From Croceibacterium_B sp963811255 (GTDB lineage: Bacteria; Pseudomonadota; Alphaproteobacteria; Sphingomonadales; Sphingomonadaceae): a stretch of DNA of 64,000 nt. Positions 49,301 to 57,062 of this stretch are shown here, in pieces; position 1 is the first letter of the stretch; every line of letters begins with the position of its first letter. Under the pieces are notes generated by a model that saw only the letters and a program-made list of their open reading frames with translations, was not told the origin of the DNA and made no database searches. Where the stretch lies: NCBI GenBank assembly GCA_963811255.1, contig CAWEQI010000001.1, forward strand, positions 372,001 to 436,000. Reading direction: 5' to 3'. The translations under genes were made by a program, and so were the position numbers.

Positions 49301-49757
49301 CCTGCCCGTTGACGCCCGCCGCGAACGAGCTGCGCCCGTTGAACTCCGAGCGGACGAAAGTGAGGCCGCGGATCGCCACGCCTGACCCCTCGACGGAGAA
49401 GTGGTCGGGATCGTTCGAACCGGCGAAGCGGTTGATCTCGACCCCGGGAACGCGCTGCAGGGCTTCGGTGACGGAGCGGTCGGGGAGCGCACCGATGTCC
49501 TGGGCGGTGATCGCGTCGACCACGGTGTCGGATTGGCGCTTGATGTTCTGGGCCGTGGCCAGGCTGGCGCGGATGCCGGTAACGACGATCGCATGATCAT
49601 TCGACGTAGTGTTGCCGGCATTTGGGGTGGTGTCGTCGGCGTTTGGCGTGGCGCTCGCCGCCGTGTTGTCCTGCGCGAAAGCGCCGGCCGACGCGAGCAG
49701 CGCCCCGACGGCGGCCAACGACGCCCCGCTCCGCAGCGAGCGCCGCAGCCACTTCAT
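46356..49757 (-). CDS. TonB-dependent receptor (Xanthomonas/Caulobacter type)
   Basis: From the ATG at 49757 the product is 1133 residues with a good signal peptide (KWLRRSLRSGASLAAVGALL, ASAGAFAQ). A longer form from the GTG at 49802 has an excellent GGGGAGG element but a poor N-terminal sequence. After a low-complexity linker (TPNADDTTPNAGNTTSN) comes the TonB-box region HAIVVTGIRAS and the plug (RQSDTVVDAITAQDIGALPD, SVTEALQRVPGVEINR, GVAIRGLTFVRSEFNGR). A large 22-strand-type barrel follows, ending in the aromatic C-terminus SFIVRGSF. Such receptors import oligosaccharides in Caulobacter and Xanthomonas. Operator 4 sits at its 5' end, so xylo-oligosaccharides are the likely ligand. Confidence 0.9.
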   Translation of the reverse strand: MKWLRRSLRSGASLAAVGALLASAGAFAQDNTAASATPNADDTTPNAGNTTSNDHAIVVTGIRASLATAQNIKRQSDTVVDAITAQDIGALPDRSVTEALQRVPGVEINRFAGSNDPDHFSVEGSGVAIRGLTFVRSEFNGRSSFAAGVNGQALNFADVPSELLGSVIVSKNSTADMIEGGLAGTVNLNTRKPFDNKGFHIAFDAEANYGDFRKKWTPTISGLLSDTWETSGGGTFGVLVSASYSRIKSRADGAQISNFQTRDNTRVVASNTTDTLVCRNPLPSDTDTMTLPPAGSDCGTPETPGADGFADYADVRYAPIGGQFRTQEFDRKRDGFSASAQFETADHGTLITAEYIRSHAIGNWGERTFETSSDLSDYNTYPLGCQQNANGPISIDSSGHPAPNASQQARAQCPVGSFTNYVYDENNLFQSGYITNPSNGWRGNTTSPNDPYVPIGGMQSALVRRMVHEDTLNQDWSLNFKSDVNDRLTVWGDAQYAKSHVQNLDFGIWGSNFTDQELDLTGNLPVIIPHKPSTLAYTWSSPSPQLAAATDQTYFTDPHFQFWRSAMDHMEDSTGRQWALKGDAEYKFDDTSFIRSVKAGARYSDVDQTVRYTTYNWGMLSEVWGGTRPINFADVPQDQIAFYDFPNFFRGQVPGPPGAYYYTGDLINNYSGAVDFAHSIEDMYSAQGGSSTWNQLSDRSGVVPGTPYLPSEIQPVHQKDFAAYAMLNFGGDLGTVRLSGNVGVRWVSTHLNSSGVIGIGTQQALGIDQPYDNITHIDPVTGDVVIDTPGRCAIANRPFGTPSRPGGVCNLGPAGYAALQNFVANSTPVAETVTNHYDYFLPSLNLKFGITDDIILRFAASKVLARPENGYIRDYFTAGLDTTGNLTATAGDPTLKPATAWQFDATFEWYFARVGSLTVDAFYKDIHNFFYQSVRTETFTNDLGDTRDIIIRGPANYHGHGKIKGFEVAYQQTFDFLPGLLSGFGVSANYTYIDSSGLPNSFLNGGGVANTSPVKPGNLPLEQLSKHNVNVAAFYEKGPLSVRFAYNWRSRFLLTASDVIIPYFSIFNAPTGQLDGSIFYNITSHIKVGVQAVNLLNEVTKTEQAYTGDPDKLAPRSYFMNDRRFSFIVRGSF

Positions 49758-49815
49758 CCCCGCCGACTCGCATGCAAGACGATCGTCTGGTGACCAGGCC
49801 ACGCGTTTCCTCCCC

Positions 49816-49831
49816 ATGTTAGCGCTACCAA
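49816..49831. promoter_or_regulatory. XylR-type operator 4
   Basis: ATGTTAGCGCTACCAA lies between the divergent TonB receptor and halogenase genes. From memory it matches the operator in the Caulobacter crescentus xylX promoter. On the minus strand it immediately precedes GGGGAGG; on the plus strand it is 105 bases before the halogenase start. It ties the halogenase-JmjC unit to xylan sensing. Confidence 0.87.
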
Positions 49832-49935
49832 TTTTCGGCAGGCTTTTGTTTTTTCAATCACGCTGATTATGCGCTAAGAACGACTTTGGCAAGAGCCTCT
49901 CTGCGAGGCGATGTAGATATGGCGGAGGGTTGCCG

Positions 49936-51492
49936 ATGAATCGGCCTGCGGGCGGCGGACGTCGCGGTAGCGATACCGAAATCGCCCGCGTGGTGATAGT
50001 CGGCGGCGGCACCGCCGGGTGGATGGCGGCGGCCGCCTTCTCGCGTTTTCTCAACAACGGCAGGCGAGAAATCGTGCTCGTCGAATCCGATGCGATCGGC
50101 ACCGTAGGGGTCGGCGAGGCAACGATTCCGCCGCTCATCACCTACAACCGGATGCTCGGCATCAACGAGAACGTGTTCCTCAAGGCCACGCGGGGTACGT
50201 TCAAGCTCGGCATCGAGTTCGTCGATTGGGGCCGGGTCGGCGACCGCTATTTTCATCCGTTCGGTAGTTACGGACACGACATCAACGGCATCTCGTTTCA
50301 CCAGTTGTGGCTCAGGGAGGTGGCGCGAGGGGGCGATCCGGCGAGCCTGGACGAGTTCTGCGTCAGCGCCTTGGCGGCCAGGCTGGGACGCTTCGGTCGG
50401 CCTTCCCCGGGCGCGCAATCGGCGCTTTCGAGCCTGTTCTATGCGTTTCACTTCGACGCCAGTCTTTATGCCCGCTTTCTGCGCAATCTGGCGGAACGGC
50501 AAGGCGCCGTGCGGCGGGAGGGGAAGGTCGTCAAGGTTCACCGGGATGGCGAGAGCGGCGATGTGACGGCCGTCGAGCTCGAGGGCGCTGAGGTAATAGA
50601 AGGGGACCTGTTCATCGATTGCTCGGGCTTTCGCGCGTTGCTGATCGGCGAGCAGCCGGGAGCCGAGTGGGACGACTGGAGCCACTGGCTGCCGTGCGAC
50701 CGGGCTATCGCGATTCCATCTGCGCTCACCGGTCCAGCAGAGCCCTACACCCGCTCCACCGCGCGCGCCGCCGGGTGGCAATGGCGCATCCCGCTGCAGC
50801 ATCGGATGGGCAACGGTCAGGTGTTTTCGAGCCGCTTCATGGAAGAAGATGAGGCGCGGCGAATCCTGCTCGCCAACCTCGGAGGAGAAGCGCTTGCCGA
50901 GCCCCGCACGATCCGCTTCGCCGCCGGCCGGCGCACGAACAGCTGGAGCGGCAACGTGGTCGCGCTCGGACTCTCTTCGGGCTTCATCGAACCGCTCGAA
51001 TCGACGAGCATCCACCTGATTCAGAACGGCATCCAGCGGCTGCTGGCGCTGTTCCCCGGCAAGCCGATCAGCCCGGCCGAACGCGAAGAATACAATCGCG
51101 GTATGGGTGAACTCTACGACGATGTCCGCGACTTCATAATCCTCCATTACAAAATGACCCAGCGCGGCGACACGCCGTTCTGGCGCTACGTCCGAGACAT
51201 GGAGATTCCCGAAGGGCTGGCGCGCAAAATCGAGTTGTGGCGGCTGCACGGGAGGGTTTTTAGGGAAAATGCCGAATTGTTCGGCACGGCGAGTTGGGTC
51301 GCCGTCATGCTCGGCCAAAACCTCTGGCCCGAGATCTATGAGCCGCTTGCCGATTCGCTCGATGAGGCAAAGGTCGCGCAGGCGATGGCGGCGATGCGCG
51401 CCGATTATCGCAAGGTCGTCGAGGCGCTGCCGACCCAGGAGCAGTTCCTGCGCGCCGCCGGCGCCTGGTCCGGCGAGGAGGTCGCTGCGTGA
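49936..51492 (+). CDS. Flavin-dependent halogenase family protein 1
   Basis: This 518-residue protein starts at the ATG at 49936, six bases after GGAGGG. It has the FAD motif VVIVGGGTAGWMAAAAF, the family signature VGVGEATIPPL, the catalytic-lysine segment RGTFKLGIEFVDW, the WxWxIP motif in AAGWQWRIPLQHRMG, and the conserved Glu region SSGFIEPLESTSIHL. These are the hallmarks of the tryptophan-halogenase superfamily (PrnA, RebH, BrvH), which uses reduced FAD, oxygen and halide to make hypohalous acid held by the lysine. It lacks a flavin reductase partner nearby. It is divergent from the TonB receptor, shares operator 4, and begins a three-gene unit. The substrate is unknown; free tryptophan is not implied. 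Confidence 0.88.
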   Translation: MNRPAGGGRRGSDTEIARVVIVGGGTAGWMAAAAFSRFLNNGRREIVLVESDAIGTVGVGEATIPPLITYNRMLGINENVFLKATRGTFKLGIEFVDWGRVGDRYFHPFGSYGHDINGISFHQLWLREVARGGDPASLDEFCVSALAARLGRFGRPSPGAQSALSSLFYAFHFDASLYARFLRNLAERQGAVRREGKVVKVHRDGESGDVTAVELEGAEVIEGDLFIDCSGFRALLIGEQPGAEWDDWSHWLPCDRAIAIPSALTGPAEPYTRSTARAAGWQWRIPLQHRMGNGQVFSSRFMEEDEARRILLANLGGEALAEPRTIRFAAGRRTNSWSGNVVALGLSSGFIEPLESTSIHLIQNGIQRLLALFPGKPISPAEREEYNRGMGELYDDVRDFIILHYKMTQRGDTPFWRYVRDMEIPEGLARKIELWRLHGRVFRENAELFGTASWVAVMLGQNLWPEIYEPLADSLDEAKVAQAMAAMRADYRKVVEALPTQEQFLRAAGAWSGEEVAA

Positions 51493-53024
51493 TTGCCGAG
51501 CCGATCCGCAAGATAGTGATCGTCGGCGGCGGCACCGCCGGGTGGATGGCGGCGGCGGCACTATCGAAGATCATGGGCCCGTTCCCCGGCCTGGAAATAG
51601 AGCTGGTCGAATCCGAGGCGATCGGCACGGTCGGCGTGGGTGAGGCCACGATCCCGCAAATCGTGCTGTTCAACGCGATGCTTGGGATCGACGAGAACGA
51701 ATTCGTCCGCGAGACCCATGCGACCTACAAGCTCGGGATCGAATTCGTCGACTGGACGAGGCAAGGTCACCGCTACGTCCACCCGTTCGGCCACCACGGC
51801 CTCGACATGCTGGGAATCGAGTTCCACCACTTCTGGCTCAAGGGTCGCACGCTCGGCGACACCAGCAAGCTCGATGAATACTCGATCGGCGCCGTCGCGG
51901 GGAAGCAGGGCCGAATGGCCTGGCCGGCGGCGAACAACCCGAAGTCCCCGCTGAGCAAGCTCGGCTATGCCTTCCAGTTCGATGCCGGGCGCTACGCCCG
52001 TTTCCTACGCCGGCGCGCCGAGGCGCAGGATGTGATCCGCACCGAAGGGCGCATCGTCGGCGTCGAGCGCGACGGCGAGAGCGGTTTTGTCACCGCGGTG
52101 GTGCTCGAGAGCGGTCAGCGGGTCGAGGGCGAGCTGTTCATCGACTGCTCCGGCTTCCGCGCGCTGCTGATCGGACAGGAATTGGGCGTTCCCTTCACCG
52201 ACTGGAGCCATTGGCTGCCGTGCGATCGGGCCGTGGCGATCCCCTGCACGCTCGCCGGCGACCGCGAGACGCTGACCCGCTCGACCGCGCGCGCCGCCGG
52301 TTGGCAATGGCGCATTCCGCTGCAGCACCGCATCGGCAATGGCCACGTCTACTGTTCGGCGCACATGAGCGACGACGAAGCGATTTCGCTGCTGCTCGGC
52401 AATCTCGACGGGGAGCCGCTTGCCGAAGCCAACCGCTTGCGCTTCACGGCGGGGCACCGCACGCGGGCGTGGGACAAGAACGTCGTCGCCCTGGGTCTGG
52501 CCGGCGGCTTCCTCGAACCGCTCGAATCAACGGCGATCCATCTGGTTCAGGCAGGGATCGCGCGGCTCCTAGCGTTATTCCCGACCCGCGCTTTCGGTGC
52601 CCCGGAAATCGATCGTTTCAACGCCGAAACGGAGCAGGACTACCTCGACATTCGCGATTTCCTGGTGCTGCACTATTGCGCCACTGAGCGCGACGATTCG
52701 CCGTTCTGGGATTACTGCCGCAACCTCGATCCGCCCGATGGTCTCAAGGAGAAGCTGGCGATGTTCCGCTCGTCGGGCCGGGTGTTCCGCGAGCACAACG
52801 AACTGTTCACCGAAACCAGCTGGCTGTCGGTGCTGGTCGGGCAAGGCATCGCCGCCGGGGGCTATCATCCGGTGGCCGACATCCTCCCCGACGGCGACAC
52901 GCTCGAGCGTCTCGCGCATATTCGCGGCGTGGTCGCCAACGCCGCGGCGCAAATGCCGGATCAGGATCGCTTCCTCGCGCAAAACGGCTCGGCAATCGAC
53001 GTTTCGCTCCAGCTCACAGCATGA
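51489..53024 (+). CDS. Flavin-dependent halogenase family protein 2
   Basis: The GTG at 51489 overlaps the first halogenase stop (GTGA). This 511-residue paralogue keeps every key element: IVIVGGGTAGWMAAAAL, VGVGEATIPQIVLF, the lysine in ATYKLGIEFVDW, LFIDCSGFRALLIG, the WxWxIP motif in AAGWQWRIPLQHRIG, and GGFLEPLESTAIHL. It differs from protein 1 mainly in the middle segment (KGRTLGDTSKLDEYSIGAVA against a longer loop there), where substrate loops would lie. Tandem halogenases in one operon could form a heteromer or act on different positions of the same substrate. It overlaps the JmjC/cupin gene. Confidence 0.88.
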   Translation: MIAEPIRKIVIVGGGTAGWMAAAALSKIMGPFPGLEIELVESEAIGTVGVGEATIPQIVLFNAMLGIDENEFVRETHATYKLGIEFVDWTRQGHRYVHPFGHHGLDMLGIEFHHFWLKGRTLGDTSKLDEYSIGAVAGKQGRMAWPAANNPKSPLSKLGYAFQFDAGRYARFLRRRAEAQDVIRTEGRIVGVERDGESGFVTAVVLESGQRVEGELFIDCSGFRALLIGQELGVPFTDWSHWLPCDRAVAIPCTLAGDRETLTRSTARAAGWQWRIPLQHRIGNGHVYCSAHMSDDEAISLLLGNLDGEPLAEANRLRFTAGHRTRAWDKNVVALGLAGGFLEPLESTAIHLVQAGIARLLALFPTRAFGAPEIDRFNAETEQDYLDIRDFLVLHYCATERDDSPFWDYCRNLDPPDGLKEKLAMFRSSGRVFREHNELFTETSWLSVLVGQGIAAGGYHPVADILPDGDTLERLAHIRGVVANAAAQMPDQDRFLAQNGSAIDVSLQLTA

Positions 53025-54040
53025 CCGCGCTGCCGCCGCCGCAGCCGATCCGCGAGATCGCGGGTGTCGATTTCGTGCGTTTCCACGAGGAGATTCGCCC
53101 GGCCCGCCAGCCGGTGGTCATGCGCGGGCTGGTGCGCGACTGGCCCGCGGTCGCAGCGGCGCTCGAAAGCGACGAAGCGATCGTCGATTACCTGCTGGGT
53201 TGCGAGCCGGCCGGGACGATCCGCGCCATCGCCGCGCGGCCGGAGGAGAACGGGCGCTTCTTCTATACCCCGGACCTGACCGGTCTCAATTTCATCAGCG
53301 CGCGCGGGCAGCTCGAGGATTTCCTGCGCGACCTGCTCGGCGCTCGGACCGCGGACCGGCCCCCGGCGATGGCGGTGCAATCGGAGATCGTGCCGCAAGT
53401 GTTGCCGGCGTTCGCCGAGGCCAACCGGCTTGCGCTGCTGCCCCGGGTGCCCCCGCGCATCTGGATCGGCAACCGCATCCGCGTCGCTCCTCATTACGAC
53501 ATCAAGGAGAACATGGCCTGCTGCGTCGCCGGACGGCGGCGGTTCACGCTGTTCCCTCCCGAACAGCTGGCCAACCTCTATCCCGGCCCATTCGAAATGA
53601 CTCCGGCCGGCACTCCGGTGAGCATGGTCGATCCGTTCGCGCCCGACCTCGAGCGCTATCCCGGATTCCGCGACGCCTGCGCCGCCGCGCAGCAGGCGGA
53701 GCTCGCGCCGGGGGATGCGCTCTACATTCCCTATGCCTGGTGGCATGGGGTCGAATCGCTCGAGCCGGTCAGCATCCTGATAAACTACTGGTGGACCGAT
53801 GCACCCGAAGGGGTTGCGCCGCCGTACGATGCGCTGCTGCATGCCATCCTCGCCTATCGCCATCTTCCGCCCGGCGATCGGGCAATCTGGAAAATGATGC
53901 TCGATCATTACGTGTTCGAGGCGGACGGCGACCCCGCTGCGCACCTGCCCGATGCCGCCAAGGGGATCCTGGGGCGGCCGAGCGCCGGTTTGTTCGCCGG
54001 CCTGCGCGACATGCTCAAACAGATGATCGGCCGTACCTAG
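53021..54040 (+). CDS. Cupin-like JmjC-type Fe(II)/2-oxoglutarate oxygenase family protein
   Basis: This 339-residue protein starts at the ATG at 53021 inside the halogenase 2 stop (ATGA). It is a Cupin_8/JmjC fold: RPARQPVVMRGLVRDWPAVA, then the iron-binding His-x-Asp in VAPHYDIKENMACCVAGRRR, FTLFPPEQLANLYPGPFE, and the distal His in LYIPYAWWHGVESLEPVS. Members hydroxylate proteins or small molecules, and in Caulobacter/Xanthomonas-type loci they are often encoded beside TonB receptors and halogenase-like genes (sometimes called Pass1-related). The complete His-Asp-His triad suggests an active oxygenase. Its stop overlaps the stop of the convergent halogenase-like gene by three bases. Substrate unknown. 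Confidence 0.87.
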   Translation: MTALPPPQPIREIAGVDFVRFHEEIRPARQPVVMRGLVRDWPAVAAALESDEAIVDYLLGCEPAGTIRAIAARPEENGRFFYTPDLTGLNFISARGQLEDFLRDLLGARTADRPPAMAVQSEIVPQVLPAFAEANRLALLPRVPPRIWIGNRIRVAPHYDIKENMACCVAGRRRFTLFPPEQLANLYPGPFEMTPAGTPVSMVDPFAPDLERYPGFRDACAAAQQAELAPGDALYIPYAWWHGVESLEPVSILINYWWTDAPEGVAPPYDALLHAILAYRHLPPGDRAIWKMMLDHYVFEADGDPAAHLPDAAKGILGRPSAGLFAGLRDMLKQMIGRT

Positions 54041-55491
54041 CTGGCCAGCAGCCGCTGCATCCATTCGCCGTAAGGTGGTGTCGTCGCCAACGCTGTCCGC
54101 GCCCTGGCTTCGAACCCGCGGGCGGCGTTCGCATCGGACTGCCCGCCGGCGGCAGTGAGCGCGCCCTTGCCCTGCGCATAGCCGAGGGCTTGCAGCACTG
54201 CGCCGAACTCCTGCACCAGCATTGGCGCTTCTTCGGTAAACGGCACCCTGCCGCGACGGGTGAACTGGTCGAGCGTGCGCGCAAGCTCGGGCGAGTGCAC
54301 CAGGCTTGGGAACAGCGCGGCGGCGGCGGGCGCGGCGTAGTGTGCGGCGAGCCAATCGCGCGCCCGCTCGGCCATCAGCCCGGCGCGGCGATTGTATTCC
54401 GCCCGTTCGGAGGGCTCTATCGTGCGCCCGGGCAGCAGCTCGAGCAGCAGCGCGAGCTGTCGGTGGGCGAGGTCCTGAGCGATTCCGCCAAGCGGCTCGA
54501 GCCGGGCCGCCGCGTTGCCGAGCGCGACGACGTTGCCTACCCACGAGGCCTCCACCCTGCCGGGCAGGAACGGGACGATGCTGTTCGGTTCCGCGCCGAG
54601 CGCGCCGGCAATCGCCTCTTCGGATGCGCCGTCGGAAATCGCCAGCAGGGTTTGGCATCCGTCGCGCCCGGCGATTTCCCAGCGCCAGCCGAGTGGCGTG
54701 AGCGTCGCGCGGTCTTCAAGTGCCAGTATCGGCGCGGCGGGCGCGGCGATGGCGAGCCCGCGAGTGGCGAACGGCGCGTCCCACCCGATCCATTTGACCT
54801 GCGGCAGCTCGGCGAGCAGCAGCGCGCCCGACCCGCTGCAATCGACGAACAGGTCGGCGGGCAGTTCGCCGGCGCCCTCGATCGCCAGGGCGGCGATACC
54901 GCCCGCACCGTCGGGTATGGCCGCCGTCGCGGTTCCGCGCTCGTAGGCCACGCCGAGCTGCTGCGCTCGCGCGATCAGCAGCCCGCGATAGGCCGCGACG
55001 TTCCAGCGCAGGCAATAGTCGAGCTCGGCCAGCGGCGAATCCGCCTCGCCCGAAGGCGGAGCGAAGCGGCCGGCGGCGGCAAGCACTTCCCCGAGGCTGC
55101 GCGGGGCGGCGCCGGTTTGGGCATTGCGCGGCCCGCCGCCCCATTCGCGGGCGAAGGCGGTGGTCATCGCCGGGTCGATCGCGGCGCCGTAGCCGGCGGC
55201 ACCCTGCTGCCCGGGACCGCCGCCGCCGGCATACCGCATCACCAGCCGGTGACTCGCCCCCGCCTGCCGGACCAGCGAGTCCTCCTCGATGCCGAGCCGG
55301 TCGTGCAGGCGGTTGGTGAACGGCAGCGCGGTGCCGATGCGCTCGGCGAACGCTGCCGGGTCGGGCGGGATCGCCAGCACGACCACCTCTGTGCTCGGCA
55401 GCGCCTGCCGCAGCGCGATGGCCGCAAGCACGCCGAGCGGCCCGTCACCGGCGACAACGATCCGCCGCGGCAGCTCGCGCGCTTCGCTCAC
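54037..55491 (-). CDS. Degenerate flavin-dependent halogenase-like protein
   Basis: The GTG at 55491 overlaps the stop of the upstream halogenase (GTGA) and gives 484 residues. The fold is retained: an FAD-type start (RRIVVAGDGPLGVLAAIAL), LFVDCSGSGALLLAEL, a WxWxI remnant in GWRWEIAGRD, NVVALGNAAARLEPLGG and LLLELLPGRTIEPSERAEYN. However, the usual GEATIP signature is missing. The catalytic-lysine segment reads GASHRLVMRY, with Arg where Lys is expected, and the PLEST segment reads EPLGG. It is therefore unlikely to halogenate by the known mechanism, and may be a pseudoenzyme partner or a monooxygenase. It is the last gene of the unit starting at the sugar porter. Confidence 0.78.
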   Translation of the reverse strand: MSEARELPRRIVVAGDGPLGVLAAIALRQALPSTEVVVLAIPPDPAAFAERIGTALPFTNRLHDRLGIEEDSLVRQAGASHRLVMRYAGGGGPGQQGAAGYGAAIDPAMTTAFAREWGGGPRNAQTGAAPRSLGEVLAAAGRFAPPSGEADSPLAELDYCLRWNVAAYRGLLIARAQQLGVAYERGTATAAIPDGAGGIAALAIEGAGELPADLFVDCSGSGALLLAELPQVKWIGWDAPFATRGLAIAAPAAPILALEDRATLTPLGWRWEIAGRDGCQTLLAISDGASEEAIAGALGAEPNSIVPFLPGRVEASWVGNVVALGNAAARLEPLGGIAQDLAHRQLALLLELLPGRTIEPSERAEYNRRAGLMAERARDWLAAHYAAPAAAALFPSLVHSPELARTLDQFTRRGRVPFTEEAPMLVQEFGAVLQALGYAQGKGALTAAGGQSDANAARGFEARARTALATTPPYGEWMQRLLAS

Positions 55492-57014
55492 GGCGCCGCC
55501 GCCAGCCGCCGCGCGTTGTCCGCGAGGTAGGCGCGATGTCCGGGCATCGCGGCGACTTCCTCGAGCACCGCGCCGCGCAGCCGCTCCATCGCCCGGGCGA
55601 TCTGCTCCGGCTGCGGCAGGGCGGCACGCGGGTCGTGCCGCTCGGGCCACACGCCCTGCCCCAGGTACAACGCGACCCAGCTGGCATCGAAGAACAGCCC
55701 ATCGGAGTATTTCTCGACCCGTCCGGCCTCGCGCCACAGCGCCATCTTTTCGGAGAGGGCGTCGGGCACCTGCATCGTGCGGACGTGGTTCCAGAACTCC
55801 GAATCGTCGCGCTCGGTGGCGTGGTAGTGCAGGATCAGGAAGTCGCGCACCCGGTCGTATTCCATGTCGACCAGGCGATTGAATTCATCGCGGTCGCGCG
55901 GGTCGATCGCCGCGCCGAGCGGGAACAGCTCGATCAGATAAGTGATCGCCATCTGCGACAGGTAAATCGAAGTCGATTCGAGCGGTTCGAGGAAGCCGCT
56001 CGATAAGCCGACGCCGATCACGTTGTTGACCCACGAATTGCGCCGCCGCCCGGCGCGGAAACGCAGCACCCGCGGCTCGGCTAGCGCTTCGCCTTCGACT
56101 GCGCCTCGGATCGCTTCGCAGGCCTCGTCTTCCGAGATGAAATCGCTGGCGAACACGTAACCGTTGCCGATGCGGTGCTGCAGCGGGATACGCCAGCGCC
56201 ACCCGGCGGGCAGCGCGACGGCGGTGGTGTAGGGCGAAATCTCCTTGGTCACATGCGTGCAGGGCAGCGCGGCGGCGCGGTCGCACGGGAGCCACGGCGA
56301 CCAGTCCTCCCATGCCTCCCCCAGCGTCTGCCCGAGCAGCAGCGAGCGGAAGCCCGAGCAGTCGACGAACAGGTCGCCTTCGATGCTCTGCCCGCTTTCG
56401 AGCACCAGCGCGGCGACGTCGCCGGTTTCGGAATCCTGCCGCACCTCGAGGACCTTGCCCTCGATCCGCTCGACGCCGAGCCTCGTCATCGCGTGCCGGC
56501 GCAGAAACGGCCCGAACAGGGTGGCGTCGAACTGGTAGGCGTAGCCGTAGGTCGAGGTCAGGCTGGCGTCGCTCGTCGGCGGGCGGAACCTGTTGGCCAA
56601 CGCGGCCGTAACGGCGAGCGAATAGTGGCCGATCGGCTCGGCCATGCCGCGGCGCTGCAGCTCGAGCCAGTAATGCCAGAACGGCACCCCGGCGGCCTCC
56701 TCCCCGAAGGTGCCGAACGGGTGGACGTAACTTTCGCCGATGCGGCCGAAGTCCTGAAAGTCGATGCCCAGCTTATAGGTCGCGTGGGTCGCCTGCATGA
56801 ATTCGGCCTCGTCGATCCCGAGCCGTTCGACGAAGCCGCGAATGTGCGGCAGCGTCGCCTCGCCCACGCCGACGATCCCGATATCCTCGCTCTCGACCAG
56901 AGTGACGGAGACCAGCGGTCCGAGCAGCCTAGCGAGCGCCGCCGCGCTCATCCACCCGGCCGTCCCGCCGCCGAGAACGACGACGCGGGTCCTGCGGGGC
57001 TGTGCGTCGGTCAT
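55488..57014 (-). CDS. Flavin-dependent halogenase family protein 3
   Basis: This 508-residue protein begins at the ATG at 57014. It has VVVLGGGTAGWMSAAAL, VGVGEATLPHIRGF, the lysine in ATYKLGIDFQDF, LFVDCSGFRSLLLG, the WxWxIP motif in PAGWRWRIPLQHRIG, and SSGFLEPLESTSIYL, so it should be catalytically competent. It follows the sugar-porter gene on the same strand after a 48-base gap. That gap contains a GC-rich hairpin whose 3' arm covers its best ribosome-binding element. It overlaps the degenerate paralogue downstream. With proteins 1 and 2 it makes three intact halogenase-type enzymes in one xylan regulon. Confidence 0.88.
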   Translation of the reverse strand: MTDAQPRRTRVVVLGGGTAGWMSAAALARLLGPLVSVTLVESEDIGIVGVGEATLPHIRGFVERLGIDEAEFMQATHATYKLGIDFQDFGRIGESYVHPFGTFGEEAAGVPFWHYWLELQRRGMAEPIGHYSLAVTAALANRFRPPTSDASLTSTYGYAYQFDATLFGPFLRRHAMTRLGVERIEGKVLEVRQDSETGDVAALVLESGQSIEGDLFVDCSGFRSLLLGQTLGEAWEDWSPWLPCDRAAALPCTHVTKEISPYTTAVALPAGWRWRIPLQHRIGNGYVFASDFISEDEACEAIRGAVEGEALAEPRVLRFRAGRRRNSWVNNVIGVGLSSGFLEPLESTSIYLSQMAITYLIELFPLGAAIDPRDRDEFNRLVDMEYDRVRDFLILHYHATERDDSEFWNHVRTMQVPDALSEKMALWREAGRVEKYSDGLFFDASWVALYLGQGVWPERHDPRAALPQPEQIARAMERLRGAVLEEVAAMPGHRAYLADNARRLAAAP

Positions 57015-57029
57015 GCGGGCACGCTATCT

Positions 57030-57051
57030 CCCCTCCCGCTTGCGGGGGAGG
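57030..57051 (-). promoter_or_regulatory. Hairpin covering the ribosome-binding site of halogenase 3
   Basis: On the minus strand CCTCCCCCGC, AA, GCGGGAGGGG forms a ten-pair stem with one mismatch and one G-T pair. Its 3' arm contains the purine-rich GGAGGGG that would serve the ATG at 57014, about 13 bases on. There is no T-run after it on this strand, so attenuation of translation or transcript processing is more likely than termination. Confidence 0.4.
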
Positions 57052-57062
57052 ACTTCTTTTGC

